NCBI RefSeq assembly: GCF_021155775.2
Contig: NC_060235.2
Span: forward strand, 1,353,501-1,417,500
DNA: 64,000 nucleotides
Source: Neodiprion pinetum
Taxonomy: Eukaryota; Arthropoda; Insecta; Hymenoptera; Diprionidae
Direction: 5' to 3'
Shown here: in pieces, positions 35,794-48,390 of the stretch
How positions within the stretch are numbered: position 1 is the first letter of the stretch
Layout: the number at the start of each line of letters is the position of its first letter
Program-made: the position numbers and the translations under genes
Notes under the pieces: generated by a model
Database searches by the model: none
Seen by the model: only the letters and a program-made list of their open reading frames with translations
Told to the model about the DNA's origin: nothing

Positions 35794-37519
35794 CTCATGA
35801 TAGCTATCCAAGAAAAATACTTTGTGAATCGTGGTAAGAAAAGTTGATTCACGGTGTTATCGTACCTGATGTGCTAATAAAACTTGTTGTCAGAGTTGCC
35901 GGTACTTTTTAGCTGCGTTTTAAAATTAGTTGGATTCCCGTGGCGTGCTTACTCCGGTTGCATATTGGGCCGTAATTATCGGCCTACACGCAATTTTGCA
36001 ATTCTTGGCTCCGATGCAATTGGCTTCTGTTCCAAGAACCTCTTGGAATTCGATGTGGTGATTTTCACCACCTGTTTCTTACCGCTTGATCCAGACATCG
36101 ATTCAATATAGTCCGATCATTTCCATACTTAGGAAAAAAATTTCTTCCTCGAGGCTTGCTCGGTGAACAGTTATTTTAACTATTCTAAATTTCCAGAATT
36201 TCTCGTAACTCGAATGCGTCGGTTAAAAAATTCAACTTCCCATTCCAATACAGAATAGAATTCTCAATTCATCCCTGTGAGCTTTTCTGTTTCAATTCAG
36301 CTATAATTAGTCATTCTTTTTGACGTTTCACAGACAAACAGTTTCGCGCAGACGGAACGACTCGCGGGTTTTTTTTTCCCAGTTTAGTTGTTGCAACTAC
36401 GCGTTATATACGTATTTGGCGCGGATGTGATGTGAGGTGTGGCCAAACGGAAGGAAATGAGGTCACTGATTCGGGCTAGCGACTTCCTTTGACAGAATTT
36501 GCGTATCGCGTATTATACAATTTCAGTCAGTAGATACATTTTTACGAGTGGTTGATAATTTCTTATATATATATATATATTTATGATTTCTTCGTTAATT
36601 TTTTCTATTGAAAGTAAAAAATCTGACAAATTTGTTACTGGAATTATGAAAATTTTGATCGATTCAGTTGAATACTCTGATACACCAACCAATTACAAAT
36701 CAGCAGATTATTCGATCATTTCAAAGGATTGAGGTTGTTTTCGAATCAGGTCGTGACATTCGTTGCAAACATTATTTTCGTTCAAGTTTTCACTCTACCA
36801 GCGCTGATTGTAAAGTTTACGCTTCGACTCCAATTATATCTACAATACGTAGTGTTTATTGTTAATGTTAGAGATAAAACTGACGAAAGATCGCTCGATA
36901 CATACATCATTAGGGGTATAAGGCGTGCAATGCAGGGGCGTAGCTGTTGTTTAATTTCTGACTCTGTATCGCGTGCCTGTGTAATAAGTTCTCGAGGAAG
37001 AAGAAGACGAAGAAACAGGATAAGAACTTAATTCCGCGGTGTGCAGTGGCTGGTATTAAATTAACTAACTAACAATATACGACTGTCGAGTACAAACTGC
37101 TGCACAGAGCAGCAGAGAGAGAGAGAGAGGAAGAAAAAGGAAGGGTGGAGAAAAGAGGGGAACGAAAGTATAGAGAGAATAGGCGAGCGGGTTTGCGGGT
37201 CGGCGATGATGCCCTCCCGGTCTGGTCTCGGCTCTGCAGCCACCGAAGCGTAAGCCTAATGATCGCCGCTGACCGGCTCGGATGCATCCACCGCTTCACA
37301 AAAGTTCAGGGCATCAGCGCAGCCTGCGATTCGCTTGTTGTACGGAAATAGCTAATGATCGGATTTCGCTGATTAAACGGTAAAAAGTTAAATTCGTGCC
37401 CAATATTATATATTATTATAAGGCTTACCGTACACTTGTTTTCCTTTCTTGAAATCAAGTAATTACACGAACAGATATTTATGTTACTCAACTCCATGGA
37501 GAGAAGAAAAATTCCAGAC

Positions 37520-37709
37520 TTTACTCAAAACTGCAGGAAAAGAGGGAGACGTCGAGGTTTTTGGTAAAAAAAAAATACCCGTGTCAATTATATTTATTTT
37601 TTACCGTAAATGTAGCAGATTTTACTCGACACACAGTGGTTTTCATTAAAAAGAAAATGTTTGACTAAAAAACCTGACGTGTCCTTCTTTTCCTGCAGTT
37701 TTTAGTAAA
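37520..37709. mobile_element. Small MITE with about 45-bp inverted repeats (190 bp)
   Basis: The left arm TTTACTCAAAACTGCAGGAA then AAGAGGGAGACGTCGAGGTTT pairs with the right arm, whose reverse complement reads TTTACTAAAAACTGCAGGAA then AAGAAGGACACGTCAGGTTTT. The loop is about 100 bp and AT-rich. A weaker similarity to the right arm (AAAAAACCTGACGTG) occurs at about 40842-40856. Confidence 0.75.
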
Positions 37710-37800
37710 ATGTGATCTTTGATTCTCTCCGTGAATCCAAGAGTATAGACGTAGTGTTGAATTTTTTCGTCCATCAAGAATATCGCGTAGAAAGATAAAT

Positions 37801-38055
37801 CAGGGATTGCTTGAACAGTTCAAGCGATTCCATCACCAGGTTGAAGAAAGTAACGTTAACGTCACAAAAAAAGAGAAAAAAATTAATGAACTTGCAATTT
37901 TATAATGACTTTCAAGGAGTTGGTTTTTGAAAAATATGGGTACGTTTGGTTCAGTATGATTTACTTATGTAGTTTCATACAATTCCAACGACACAAAGTA
38001 AAGATCTTTCCCGAACATGCATTTTTACAGTAACGTTACCAACTTGAATCGTATA
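37801..38055. mobile_element. MITE, GTAACGTTA family, copy 2
   Basis: Starts CAGGGATTGCTTGAACAG like copy 1. It carries the inverted pair GTAACGTTAACGTCAC (from 37850) and ACAGTAACGTTACCAACTTG (to about 38048), and shares ATTTTATAATGACTTTCAAG then GAGTTGGTTTTTGAAAAATA with copy 1. Spacing between the arms is the same as in copy 1 within a few bases. Confidence 0.7.
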
Positions 38056-38299
38056 CTCCACGAACACGCTGTACCTACAACTATTTCGCAATTGATTATG
38101 ATGGGAGGGTGTAGACTGGGCATGCAATTTGCCTCTCGGTACGGTGGAGATGCAGTCCTTTGGTGTTTGTGCGTGCTTGCACACACCGCCCCCTGCATCC
38201 GTCATGTATGTAGGTACATATTATGATGGCAATCATGTTAATTATTCTAAATATCGTAGGTGGGTATGATTTTTCATGTGTAAGTTTGCGTGTGGGAGT

Positions 38300-38342
38300 G
38301 AGAGAGAGAGAGCGAGAGAGAAGGAGGGAGGGAGGGAGAGAT
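38300..38342. repeat. GA/GGGA-rich microsatellite
   Basis: GAGAGAGA followed by GGAGGGAGGGAGGGAGAG. Purine-only simple repeat. Confidence 0.85.
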
Positions 38343-41300
38343 ATGCGGTAACGGCGTGTGCCACCATTACTCGGTGCGCGAACCGTGAACGCGGTCGAAG
38401 AGTTGAGATATACCTACCTATCTACCTATCCGGGGAAGAGGAGAAGAGAAGGTTCATCCTCAGCGCTAAACATCGAACACAGGGGAACACGGGTTCCATG
38501 TGTTTCTTGGCTCAGGGTATGACGGTCGGTGGTTCCTCCTTCCTCTTCTTATTCCACTTCTGTTTCTGTTAAACTACACCTTTTCCTCTTCTCCTTATAA
38601 TAATTAGCGCCTCCCCCCGTGTTATTACGGGCTTATATACCGCTGGCTCGTATTGGCGTAGAGTTTATTAGAGGTTTCCGAAACGGTTGCTGAACGCGGC
38701 CACCTTGTACGCTTGAGTACCATGCCAGGTGTGGTTCGTGTCGTGTCCGGATCCGATTCATTCCTGCCTGGTATAATGCCCGTATCCTGGAGAGCCCTTC
38801 TTGTAACGCGGCTGATACCTTTTAGCCGCGGTACGCGGTTTTACCGCCCTCGCAACTACTCGGATACCAGCCGTATTACATAACCAACCTCTTCCTCTTC
38901 TCGATAGATAGTATATACCATCCTCGGTGAAACTTTAATATGTATTCCGCTTCGCGAGTCACTAATGATACTGTAAGCTCGCTGCGCTTTAGGTTGCTTT
39001 ACTAGAAACCAGATCCTAGATATAAACTTAGATAGTCATCTTGATTTTATAATTTATCGTACCCCCATGCACGCGTTCTTGCATGCTCATGGGTAACACG
39101 CCTCTTTATAGGCAGGTACACCTATTCGCGCACGTATCACTTACCTTAATGGTGTAATACACCTGGATATTTTCCCTTCCATCCATGCGGATTGATTTTT
39201 GGATCACATTTATCTTCTTTCAGGCTTTCGTCAATCCGCAATTTATCTCAGTCTCGTACCGACATTCTCTTTAATTATTATTGCAGACAAATCGATTATC
39301 TTTTGCTCAATTTCCGTCAGTTCGGCAGAGGCATAACCGATCAGATTAGATTACCCGGTTCGTGAAGTGTTTTCCTAGAAACCAAACCAAACCAAACCAA
39401 ACCGCACCCAATGTTGGTTTAGCATCGCATGCCTCTGGCCGGAGTTCAAATAGACGAGAACGTCACCCTGTTTCCACTTTCCTATTATGTATAGATGCCT
39501 GTTGGAATGTAATGTGTACCCAGTACCTACCGCGAGGAATTCATTATGCGCCATGCGTCGGACTTTTCGACCAATGAGAGAAAAGGAAGAGAAAAAAAAA
39601 GAACGAAAACGAAAAACATCATTCCGTCAACTTGCTTCTTGTATGGATGTACACGTTCGCTCCATCATTTGTGTTCTACGAATTTATTTACTCCTTCTCT
39701 TGAAATTTGTCTAGGGAAAAAATAAAATGCGAATTGATTCCCCGATGATGAAATGTTGTTGCGGTATCACGCATTGACACAATACGAACGATGGGGAAAA
39801 CCTTGACGGTACGTGTTTGTGTTGTCGTTTTTCTGGCGCGTCGAGTTTACGGGAACAAACAGTATTCCATTTGTACGAATATCCGCTAGGAAATAGCGTG
39901 GCTTTAACAGCCTAGAAATCAGCGGGGCAGATCGGGCATCAAACTGGATAGATACGAAGAGCGAAAGAGCGGCTCGAGCGCGAGGTATACGTACACCGTA
40001 CGTGACTGACCTCGATTGTGCCGTGTGGAATTAATTATTTTGAGAGAGTATAATAACGAGCGCGTACATTAAAGTTTGATCTTAATTAACTGTAACTTAA
40101 TTAGGATCAACGCCGTGACGGTTGGGTTGGGGCAGGTCTGCGTCCACCTCACGACCATACCCGAGGTGCTCGGTATCCGTGCAATAATTAAGACCGTCGT
40201 CCAAGCCTCTCGTGCAGCTCCTGCAGCAGCAGAAACAGTAGCAGGAAAGGAGCCGCGATCACTGTACGAAGTCGGTAAGAATGCTGAAAACTAAACGAAC
40301 CAACCGAGTCCAGCGCTAATCTTAATTACCCCGTCCGATTACGTCCGCATCGATCCATGCTGGTTACCTGATAGTTCATCCATGCTGGGGCACCTAGGCA
40401 CCTGGGGGCCTCTCCTCCAATCTTATCGCGGCATAATTTATATACCTGGTTACTTATACTGAAATAATCTCAACCCCTTATTCACCCCGGGAAACTATGC
40501 ACGGTTTTATAAGACACCGGCTCTGTAATTAGCCAGAGACGACTTGTGTACCTGCGGTAGGAACTTGCAGTATAGTCAAAGTGCTGCGCCGCTTGGATTC
40601 CAGGAGTACCTTTTCCGATCGATAGGGATCTCGATTAGCCAATGGCATTTGCGTACTGAAATCTACAGGGAATTGTTCAATTCGTTATTCCATTACACAG
40701 GTCGGGAAAAAAAATATTTTATATCAGCTGCATGGGATGCTTTTGGCGAATATCGTGTTTTCGAGTGTGCTGAATCCATATGACTTACATTTCTCTGTGT
40801 CAGTTTCACTCTGAATGAAACTACAAACACGAGTTCAAAGGAAAAAACCTGACGTGATGGAATTATTTGAGTGTTTTTCCCGATTTCAGTGAGTAAAACT
40901 TTATAAGAAACAGTATTGGTTGCAGAACTGTGTCATCTCATCTTGTTCTTTGGTCGAAGGAAATTCAAGAACTGTAAATTTAATCAGAATTCCAATTGTA
41001 TGCAGCAGCGCGCATTGCGCAGTAAATGCCGGCACTACGGGATTTTCCTCTCTCTTTGTTTATTTCCTACTTGATCAAATTAGTTTTACTACTTACTCGA
41101 AGCGTATTATATCGTCCTAGTTGTGAACTTATTAAACTTTTAACGCAGTAAACTTTCGGCAACTTGTACGATGTACGTTTGATTCAATCCCTGCAGCTTC
41201 TTCTTCTTTCAATTTTTGAACGGTGCAGAAAAATGTTTACGATTGATTTCTTACATATATGTGTAACGTAAAGTGTGCGTCATGTACCTGCACAACAACT

Positions 41301-42169
41301 TTACACCAAAAACGCCTCAGGTTTCCTCTCTTCTCCGGGTAGGTATATTTATTTACCGGCTGCAGGAAGCTGTTAATTCTGCGAGGTCCGTAGCAGCTAA
41401 TTAAAGGTCAAAACGGTTCAAACTGTATATATATATATGAGCATAAGAATCAAACATTTGCTTCCGGCGTTCTGTTTTAAAACTTTCGAACCGAGATGGT
41501 AAACGATTAATTTCCCCATTCCCTCCGCGTCGCGGGATCAATTATCACGAACGATTGAAAGATGTGCGAATTATTATACGTTCCGGAGAACATCGAGTTC
41601 GTTGTTATTCATAAACCTTTCGTCGATAGACGAATGCTCGAGTTGCGTGTGCAGGAGACGTTATTATATTCGCACGGCGAGGCGGCCAGCTTATGGAATT
41701 GCGAAAATAGGCGGACACGCACTGCGCCGGTTTTCTTAAGGATCTAGGCGTATGTGGAAACGGGCACATAGGATACGAGGCCCGGTTGCGCAGTGCGCAA
41801 TTCCTACTACCAATCGTGTCAACGCGGGTGCGCGGAATGGAATCATTAGTGTCAGGCGGTCTCCAACGTCTCTCGGCAGCAGCTAATGGCTGCGAAGCAT
41901 AGAAACAAAATAATAGTATTGTACCTCCGTACCGATCAGATTTCTATCGTTAACAAGACACGTGAGTACATATACCACAGCCATCCCAGTCGCCCATAAC
42001 TTAGCCACTCCTACAATTTACTGTTTACACAATTCACATTTTATACAAGAACCTATAGAGTTTGCCTCGTCAACGCGTTAATTCCTCGAGTATCTTTCTT
42101 GAGGTACCTTCTTCGTGTCAGTTGTTCCTTTTCCAATTTAAACAAATCTCCAGTGATGCGGGTATCTAG
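38343..42169. other. Intronic DNA without firm gene
   Basis: Includes a short AACC repeat at about 39380-39400 and a candidate cassette exon at 40218-40274 (see findings). No transposase, RNA gene or other strong signal was seen. GC content is slightly higher around 40.10-40.30 kb. Confidence 0.45.
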
Positions 42170-42615
42170 TAGGGTGGTTCATTTTTTGACTTTTTTTTTT
42201 CTAAGCTGCCATTCGAAAATTTGTGACAAATGCGGGGAAAAAAAATTGTCGTAAAACCTAGAGGAGGTAGGAAAATATTTAGATATTGAGGTGATGCGAC
42301 AGTCCTCTTTCGGTAACAACAACTGTTATCCAAATTTCTCCGAAACGATTAATCTTTCGAATAGGCGCAGTTTGCTGTTGATTGGTGAACGGTTGATCGG
42401 AACACGATACAAAAAGAATAAACTAATATGTATGTATAAATCCGTAAGGTGTAGACATAAAAATAAATAAAAAATATTACAATAATTGGTAGCGACCTAT
42501 AAATATTTTCCTACCTCCACCAGGTTTTACAACAGTTTTTTTTTAACTCTATTTATCAAAAAATTTTCGAGACACACGTTTGAAAGAAAAAAAAGTTGAA
42601 AAATGAACCATCCTA
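42170..42615. mobile_element. MITE, GGTGGTTCATTTTT family, full copy (446 bp)
   Basis: Begins TAGGGTGGTTCATTTTTTGA and ends TGAAAAATGAACCATCCTA, giving perfect-facing terminal inverted repeats of about 28 bp that run into T/A tracts. A second inner pair (AGGTAGGAAAATATTTA near 42266 and TAAATATTTTCCTACCT near 42500) also faces inward. If the element is taken as AGGG..TCCT, the flanks show AGT on both sides as a possible 3-bp duplication. The TA reading is equally possible. No protein is seen. Confidence 0.85.
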
Positions 42616-43357
42616 GTACCTAGTCTTGTTTTCAAGTGGTATGGCAGATGCAGCCCATGAGAGAGAAGGAGAGAGAGAGGGCTCGGCGTTGTTTGTTCAT
42701 TTCGAATATGAGGGTGACGAAGAAACGGGTGATTGAAAGTCACGATTAAGGACAGTCGATCGGTGGAACTTGCTGTACGTGTCGCTGTCATGTACCAGGC
42801 AAATATATAGCGCATGTTGTTGCCGTCCAATGGGGCAGGTTCGTATGGGTATTATCGGTTTGCTCGGTGGAGCGCCGGGCTGCGTGGGCTTTGCGTGGTT
42901 TATTTCGCTGTCATTTTATAAACGATTCCTCCGCGGTGCTGCAGGCTCCCTTCCTTCCTCCCCCTCTCCTCTTCTTAATGACCGTATACACGTAGGTAAC
43001 CGTGCCCCGACACCGCGACGTAACCGCTAGTAGTGTAAAAATGATAAAAATCGAGTCGCGGACAGCATCGAGGTTGCATCTAAGCCTCTAAACTCCTCCA
43101 CGTCAGCCGGATATTGCGGCGGGTGTTACGCGCATTAACGAGATCAACGCGCGCTTATAATGCACCCGAGGCGGGGTTGCATGACGGAATTCGAAACGCG
43201 TTGCGCCGTTTTATAAATATACTTTATGTCTTGCGATCTCAACGATAAACGATATACAACGCGTTGATTCGCATAAACATGATGGTGCAACTGGATTCAG
43301 ATTAGAGAATAAAGACTGCTTGATAATACCGGCCGAGCTATAAGCTTTTCGTTCGGT

Positions 43358-43689
43358 CCAACTTGCTCCTCTTTGTTGGACATTGCGTCGATGAGTATCG
43401 ATCCAGATGTGGAAAACTACCCAGTGTGACGAGATTTTCTTATGGTTGTCTTTTCGCTGGGACGATCAGATGGACTGCAGGTTGTCTATGAATGAATTTG
43501 GGTGAAACCAAACGAACCTCCAACCAACTCGCTCCTCTTTGTTGGGCACTGGATCGATGGTATCGATTTGGATGTGGGAAACAACCCAGTGCGAAGAGGT
43601 TTTCTCATGGTTATCTTTTCGCTGGAAGGATCGCATGGACTGGATGGTGGTTCTGAATGAACTTGGATGAAACTGAATGAACCTCTTCC
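43358..43689. repeat. Tandem duplication, two units of about 166 bp
   Basis: Both units contain, in order, CCAACT(T/C)GCTCCTCTTTGTT, GG(A/G)CA, TCGATG.GTATCGAT, GATGTGG, ACCCAGTG, TTTTCT(T/C)ATGGTT, TCTTTTCGCTGG, ATGGACTG and GAATGAA. The first starts at 43358 and the second at 43524. Divergence is visible, so the duplication is not recent. The period is not a multiple of three, so this is not a protein repeat. The size is in the range of insect satellite monomers. Confidence 0.85.
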
Positions 43690-45170
43690 TCCGTCGAGGC
43701 TCGGTCACGTAATGCCATAAGTCGGTGCATGGTCCCAGGTTGTGGAGTCGACGTAAGTAAGTACACGTGAGTAATGCTTACTCTCCCACAACGAGGAGGA
43801 GCGGCATGAGAGGAGAGATGATATTATAATGGCTAATGTTGGACATGAGAGCGTCGACGAACGGTGGACAGGAAGTTGAGTGAAGAAGACTTCCTCTCGG
43901 CCAGATGTAGGCAGCCGGGCTGCACTAGGAACTTCGCATCGCGACGTCAGGGTCCTCCGACCAACTCCACCTCCTGCACGCGATTCATTCATCCGTTCGT
44001 TCATTCATCCATTTCTACGTTCATTCATCCTTCCACGTACCTACCCACGTATTGTATTTACGTTATCCTAACAAGCTTGGAAATTTTTATCTCATCGTTT
44101 TTACCTCGTCTCATCGCCTCCCGCGATTCCGATTTCTTCTTCCTTGGCTTCCATCGGTTCACGAATACGGCCGGAAAGGAATCCGCTTGAGACAAATAGT
44201 AAAAACGAAACAAACAGAGAATAAACAAAAAAAAAAGAAAAAGAAAGAAAGAAAACCACGCACATTTGCCCGGGCAGAACGGCACGCCTTGTGCTCTATC
44301 TAGACTGGTAATTACGGTTCATCGTCCTCCGAAATTTCCTTCACCTCAGAGGGTTATATATATATACGTATATACAGCATACCTACCCACGCTTCGCACA
44401 TGTCTTATATGTACGCAAGTTCGCGAGCCACAGGATATAATTAATTGATTATCCTTGCAAAGATTTCCGGATTCTATCGTAAATTAGTACGGTAGATTCT
44501 CCCGTACGTAGTTTGTTTATTATTTTATTTTTTTATTTTTGGTTCTTCACACCGTCGATTCGACAACTGAATGCAGATGTACCTTAACCAGTTTTTTCAA
44601 AATTCTTTCTATGCTTTCTCATTGTATATATTCTTGAGAAATTCAGGCTAATAAATTCATGCTTGTCCCAACGTAAAAACCGTCCGACTGCGCGTGATTC
44701 TGTCGATTCACGATGATCGGTATATATATATGGTGATTTTTCGAATTTATCCCAAGAGGCATCAATGTCTTCACCTAGGCTTAACACTTGCTTCGAGGAC
44801 CTTAGCGTTCGTTGTTTGATCCTGTTTCGCGTAGGCTCGTTTTTACCGTTCGACTGGGCGCCGTGCCCGCACGGGCGCCCGACTTAATATCGTTGTTTGC
44901 TTCCTACGTGGGATAAAAATTGAAGAGGAGAAAAAGAAAGGGGTTGTAAAAAATGTGTTGTGGCCACTTCTTCTTCATCTTTGCTCGGGCAAAAAGCGTG
45001 GATAATTTAAATTACATTTCTCATCATAACGCCGCGTCGAGGAGAACGTAGAGAGCTGGTTAAACCAACACCAGACCTTTTTATACCCTCGTGCAACCTG
45101 TATTCCGATGCGATATAGCTTATACTGCCTGCGACGACGCCCTGACCCCCACCTCGCATTAAAGATCGGG

Positions 45171-45197
45171 AAGAAGAAGAAGAAGAAGAAGAAGAAA
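45171..45197. repeat. (GAA)n microsatellite
   Basis: About eight AAG units. It gives the Phe run of a false frame on the - strand. Confidence 0.9.
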
Positions 45198-46709
45198 AGT
45201 CGCGGCAGCTTCTCGACCTGGACTAATTCCACCATACGTTAAAACATGCCATGTTGTAACGGATTCCGATGCCCCTCAAAGCTATCGCTGTATAATGTAT
45301 ACATATATATGTGTGTGTGTATATATATATATTATTTGTTGTTTGGTTGTTTTTAAATTTTTATACTCCCAGGGGCTTAAACGCTTGAAAATTAAGTGTA
45401 AAACAAAAAAAAATTTCCAGAAAATTTCAGCTCTCTCTAATGTCAACTCTAATTGTTAAATAGTCTGCTTTGTGATCGAAGTATGTTTTTGCTCCTTGAA
45501 ATTTTATAAGTCGTTTTCTGTATTTTAACAAAGAAGGTACATATTTTTGTAGAGAATTGAAAGCTCTACAAAAAAAAACTCTGATGCATAAAATTCGTAA
45601 ATGAAAGCGATCGTGTATGTTAATTAAAGTTGAAAGGTATATAATTTTTTCACCTTCCTCGCAAATTACCTCAATATATCTTCACGCTTGAATAAATAAA
45701 CCATTCACTTTGGCAACCGTCGAATACCAAAGTAAAAATACACGGCTCGATCATTGTTTATAATTAGTTTATATTCTCCGAAATTACGGTTGCAAAAAAT
45801 GTTTTTCCCCGAATATGCGGTATGCGGATTGGAATAAATTTTCTTTTCGGTGCTCTCGGAGGATGTTGAGGGTGAAAAAATGGGCGTAATTATTTATTCC
45901 CAGTTTTTAGTCTGAAACGTGGGAACAAAAAGCTTTCAAGGTTACTCCCTGATATCACGTCGCCGTCGTCTTTATAAGTTTTACATAGGAAGGCGGGTAT
46001 TATATGGTCAGAGGCTACGATCCTGGGCGCGGATGTGTCCGCAGTTCGCGGTCAGAACAATGGAGTACAGAGAGGCGAGGCAGAGTCGAGAGTCGGCTGC
46101 TGTGCGTAACTATAATAAGGATCGTCGGCAAGAGGCAAGAAGGGCGTGGATGGAGGAGCAATACGCGCCATATATCAACACTGGACCGATAACGAGGTCT
46201 CTGGCAGGCTACCGCGCTGCCTCTCCTTCCTCCTCTTCCTCCTCTTCATCCCGCTTCTTATTCTCCTCCTCATCCCCCTACCTGCAGCATCGCCAATTCT
46301 ACTTCGAGCACCTGCAACTTTACTTGCCTCGAATCCCTCTGTGACATCCCGTTCCTTCGACTTGTTAGGGAATTCCTTTTCATCCAAATCTTATCGGTAG
46401 ATACATGCCTGGTGTACCGATACTTGTCATCTGCGGTTGAATACGCGAAACAAGCGTTCGTCGCTGTTTCTTGATGTCGAGTAACTACAAGTCAATTTCA
46501 AATTGTGAATAGTTTCGTGAATAATTCTTGGAGAATTTCACGAGATTTTCGAGTCGATCGCATCATATTCTGGGATCATTTGCGTCCTAGAAGAAGGAAG
46601 CCATTAGCTAGATTGCCATCATCCAATGACACTATCTTGGTATGCAGAAATGAATCTTGAAGTTAACCGAGGAATTGTATAATCACATAGTAACAACTTA
46701 TTTGTTCAA

Positions 46710-46950
46710 GGGGAGTACAGCTTGGACAGTTAAAAATCATACCTAGTTTTAGGAGTTTTTTTGTTAAAGAAAATGAAAATACTGCCGCCGTTTGTTATTA
46801 ATTTGAATTTTAGAAAGATTCTAAAATGTCCTTGAAACTATAAATAATAAAGCCCTCAAACTGAAATTGCTCCAAGTGTTTTCGTTCCCTTAAAAAAAAA
46901 AAAACTCCTGTAAATAGGTATGATTTTAGACCGTCCAAGCTCTACTCCCC
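46710..46950. mobile_element. MITE, GTACAGCTTGGAC family, short full copy (241 bp)
   Basis: Left end GGGGAGTACAGCTTGGACAG then TTAAAAATCATACCTAG. Right end in reverse complement GGGGAGTAGAGCTTGGACGG then TCTAAAATCATACCTA. This is the cleanest copy of the family and defines its ends. The interior is about 140 bp. Confidence 0.85.
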
Positions 46951-47764
46951 CTCCTTAGTGAGATCAATTTGAAAATTGGATTTTAAACTCTGCGCGTTGA
47001 AAAATCTCTTCCGATGGAAGGGCGGTCTTCGGGGCGTTCCGTTTACCGCGATTATACACACGGCCACCTGTACCTCCGTTCAGAGCGTAGAAGTGCTTTC
47101 AAGACGGATATACACACAGCATATACTTACGTACATATCCATGTTGCGGAGCATACGAGAGGCTAGATTGATATCGCGCAGCTGGGTTATGAATAAATAA
47201 ATGAGTAAACAGCGTTTAACCATTAATGGAAGGATATTTATTAATTGTCGAGGGGGTTAGATGCGGGACGATATCCTGCACTCACTCGGAGCACGTGATG
47301 CAAATGGACCGGATCGGATACTCCGAGCTATGCGCGTTCTAGCCGAGGTAGCTGCGGCATTGTTCGCGAGTTTTATTCAATCCCTTATAGGAACGATAGA
47401 TTCGTTGCAATGAGAAGAAGAGATGAGGATAGCGAGAAATTTTTACAAAAGCATCTTTTTTTATCTTCAATTTTCAATTTCAATCTACTATCTATTTTCC
47501 ATTCTTTATTTAAAATTCATTCAGAGGATTAGACTTATGGATATTCTGTACATGTGCACAGTCGATTATTGCACCAATTCAGTCTGTAGAATCTCTGGTT
47601 AAATACAACCAAAAACTTCTGCAACAAAATAACCAAAGAACGTGATTGTAAAAGTTGATTTTTGAGCTTAATATGTTGAAAATGGTGGTATTCTTTATTT
47701 CGTACCGTAGTCCAAGTAATCATTGTTCATAAAAATCAGTACTGAAAACGAAATAGGGACGTCA

Positions 47765-48121
47765 AGGTGATCCGATAGATACTTCTATCTCGGTAACAAA
47801 AACTGTTATCCAAATTTCTCCGCGAGGATTAATCTTTCGGATAAAAGACAAGAACAGTCAACTGCGGAATTGTTAGGCGCAGTTTGCTGTTGATTGGAGA
47901 ACGATTAATTGGAACATGATACAAAAAAAAACAACTAATATATACCTATATACAAGTCCGTAAGTTGTAGACATAAAAATAAATGAAAAATATTACAATA
48001 ATTGGTAGCGACCTATAAAAATTTTCCTACCCTCTCCAGGTTTTACAACAATTTGTTTTCGGTATTTGTAACAAATTTCTTGAGTGGTCCTTAAAAAAAA
48101 AGTAAAAAAATGAACCACACT
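47765..48121. mobile_element. MITE, GGTGGTTCATTTTT family, left-truncated copy
   Basis: Matches 42287-42615 closely: CTGTTATCCAAATTTCTCCG, GGCGCAGTTTGCTGTTGATT, CCGTAAG.TGTAGACATAAA, AATATTACAATAATTGGTAG, CGACCTATAAA.ATTTTCCT and the end ATGAACCA. It has about 33 bp (around GACAAGAACAGTCAACTGCG) absent from the 42-kb copy, and lacks the left terminal repeat. Confidence 0.85.
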
Positions 48122-48390
48122 ATCCCCCACTCGGGCCGAAACGTGAACAAGATTCGTTTCGTACCGTTTGACCTTCATTTCTAGGATCACCACCCTTTCC
48201 AAAGAACGTGAGTGTACGGTGAAAATTCGAGCAGCAATAACGAGAAAAACAACACTCAAAGGGTGTGGTTTTGGTATGTAATTCGTATTCGAATGTCCGC
48301 CGTTTTCCCGCGCGGCTATCGCGCCCGTCTCTCATCCAAGTGAGGAGAGGGGGGCGCATGCACCGTATGCATTTGTTGGGACATTGTGGT

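Noticed and set aside
36934..36946. CAGGGGCGTAGC, a word common at hAT ends
   Set aside because: Only a short match, with no partner end.
43466..43708. 80-codon frame on - strand with apparent peptide repeat
   Set aside because: It reads through the 166-bp tandem DNA repeat. The period is not a multiple of three, so it is not a protein repeat.
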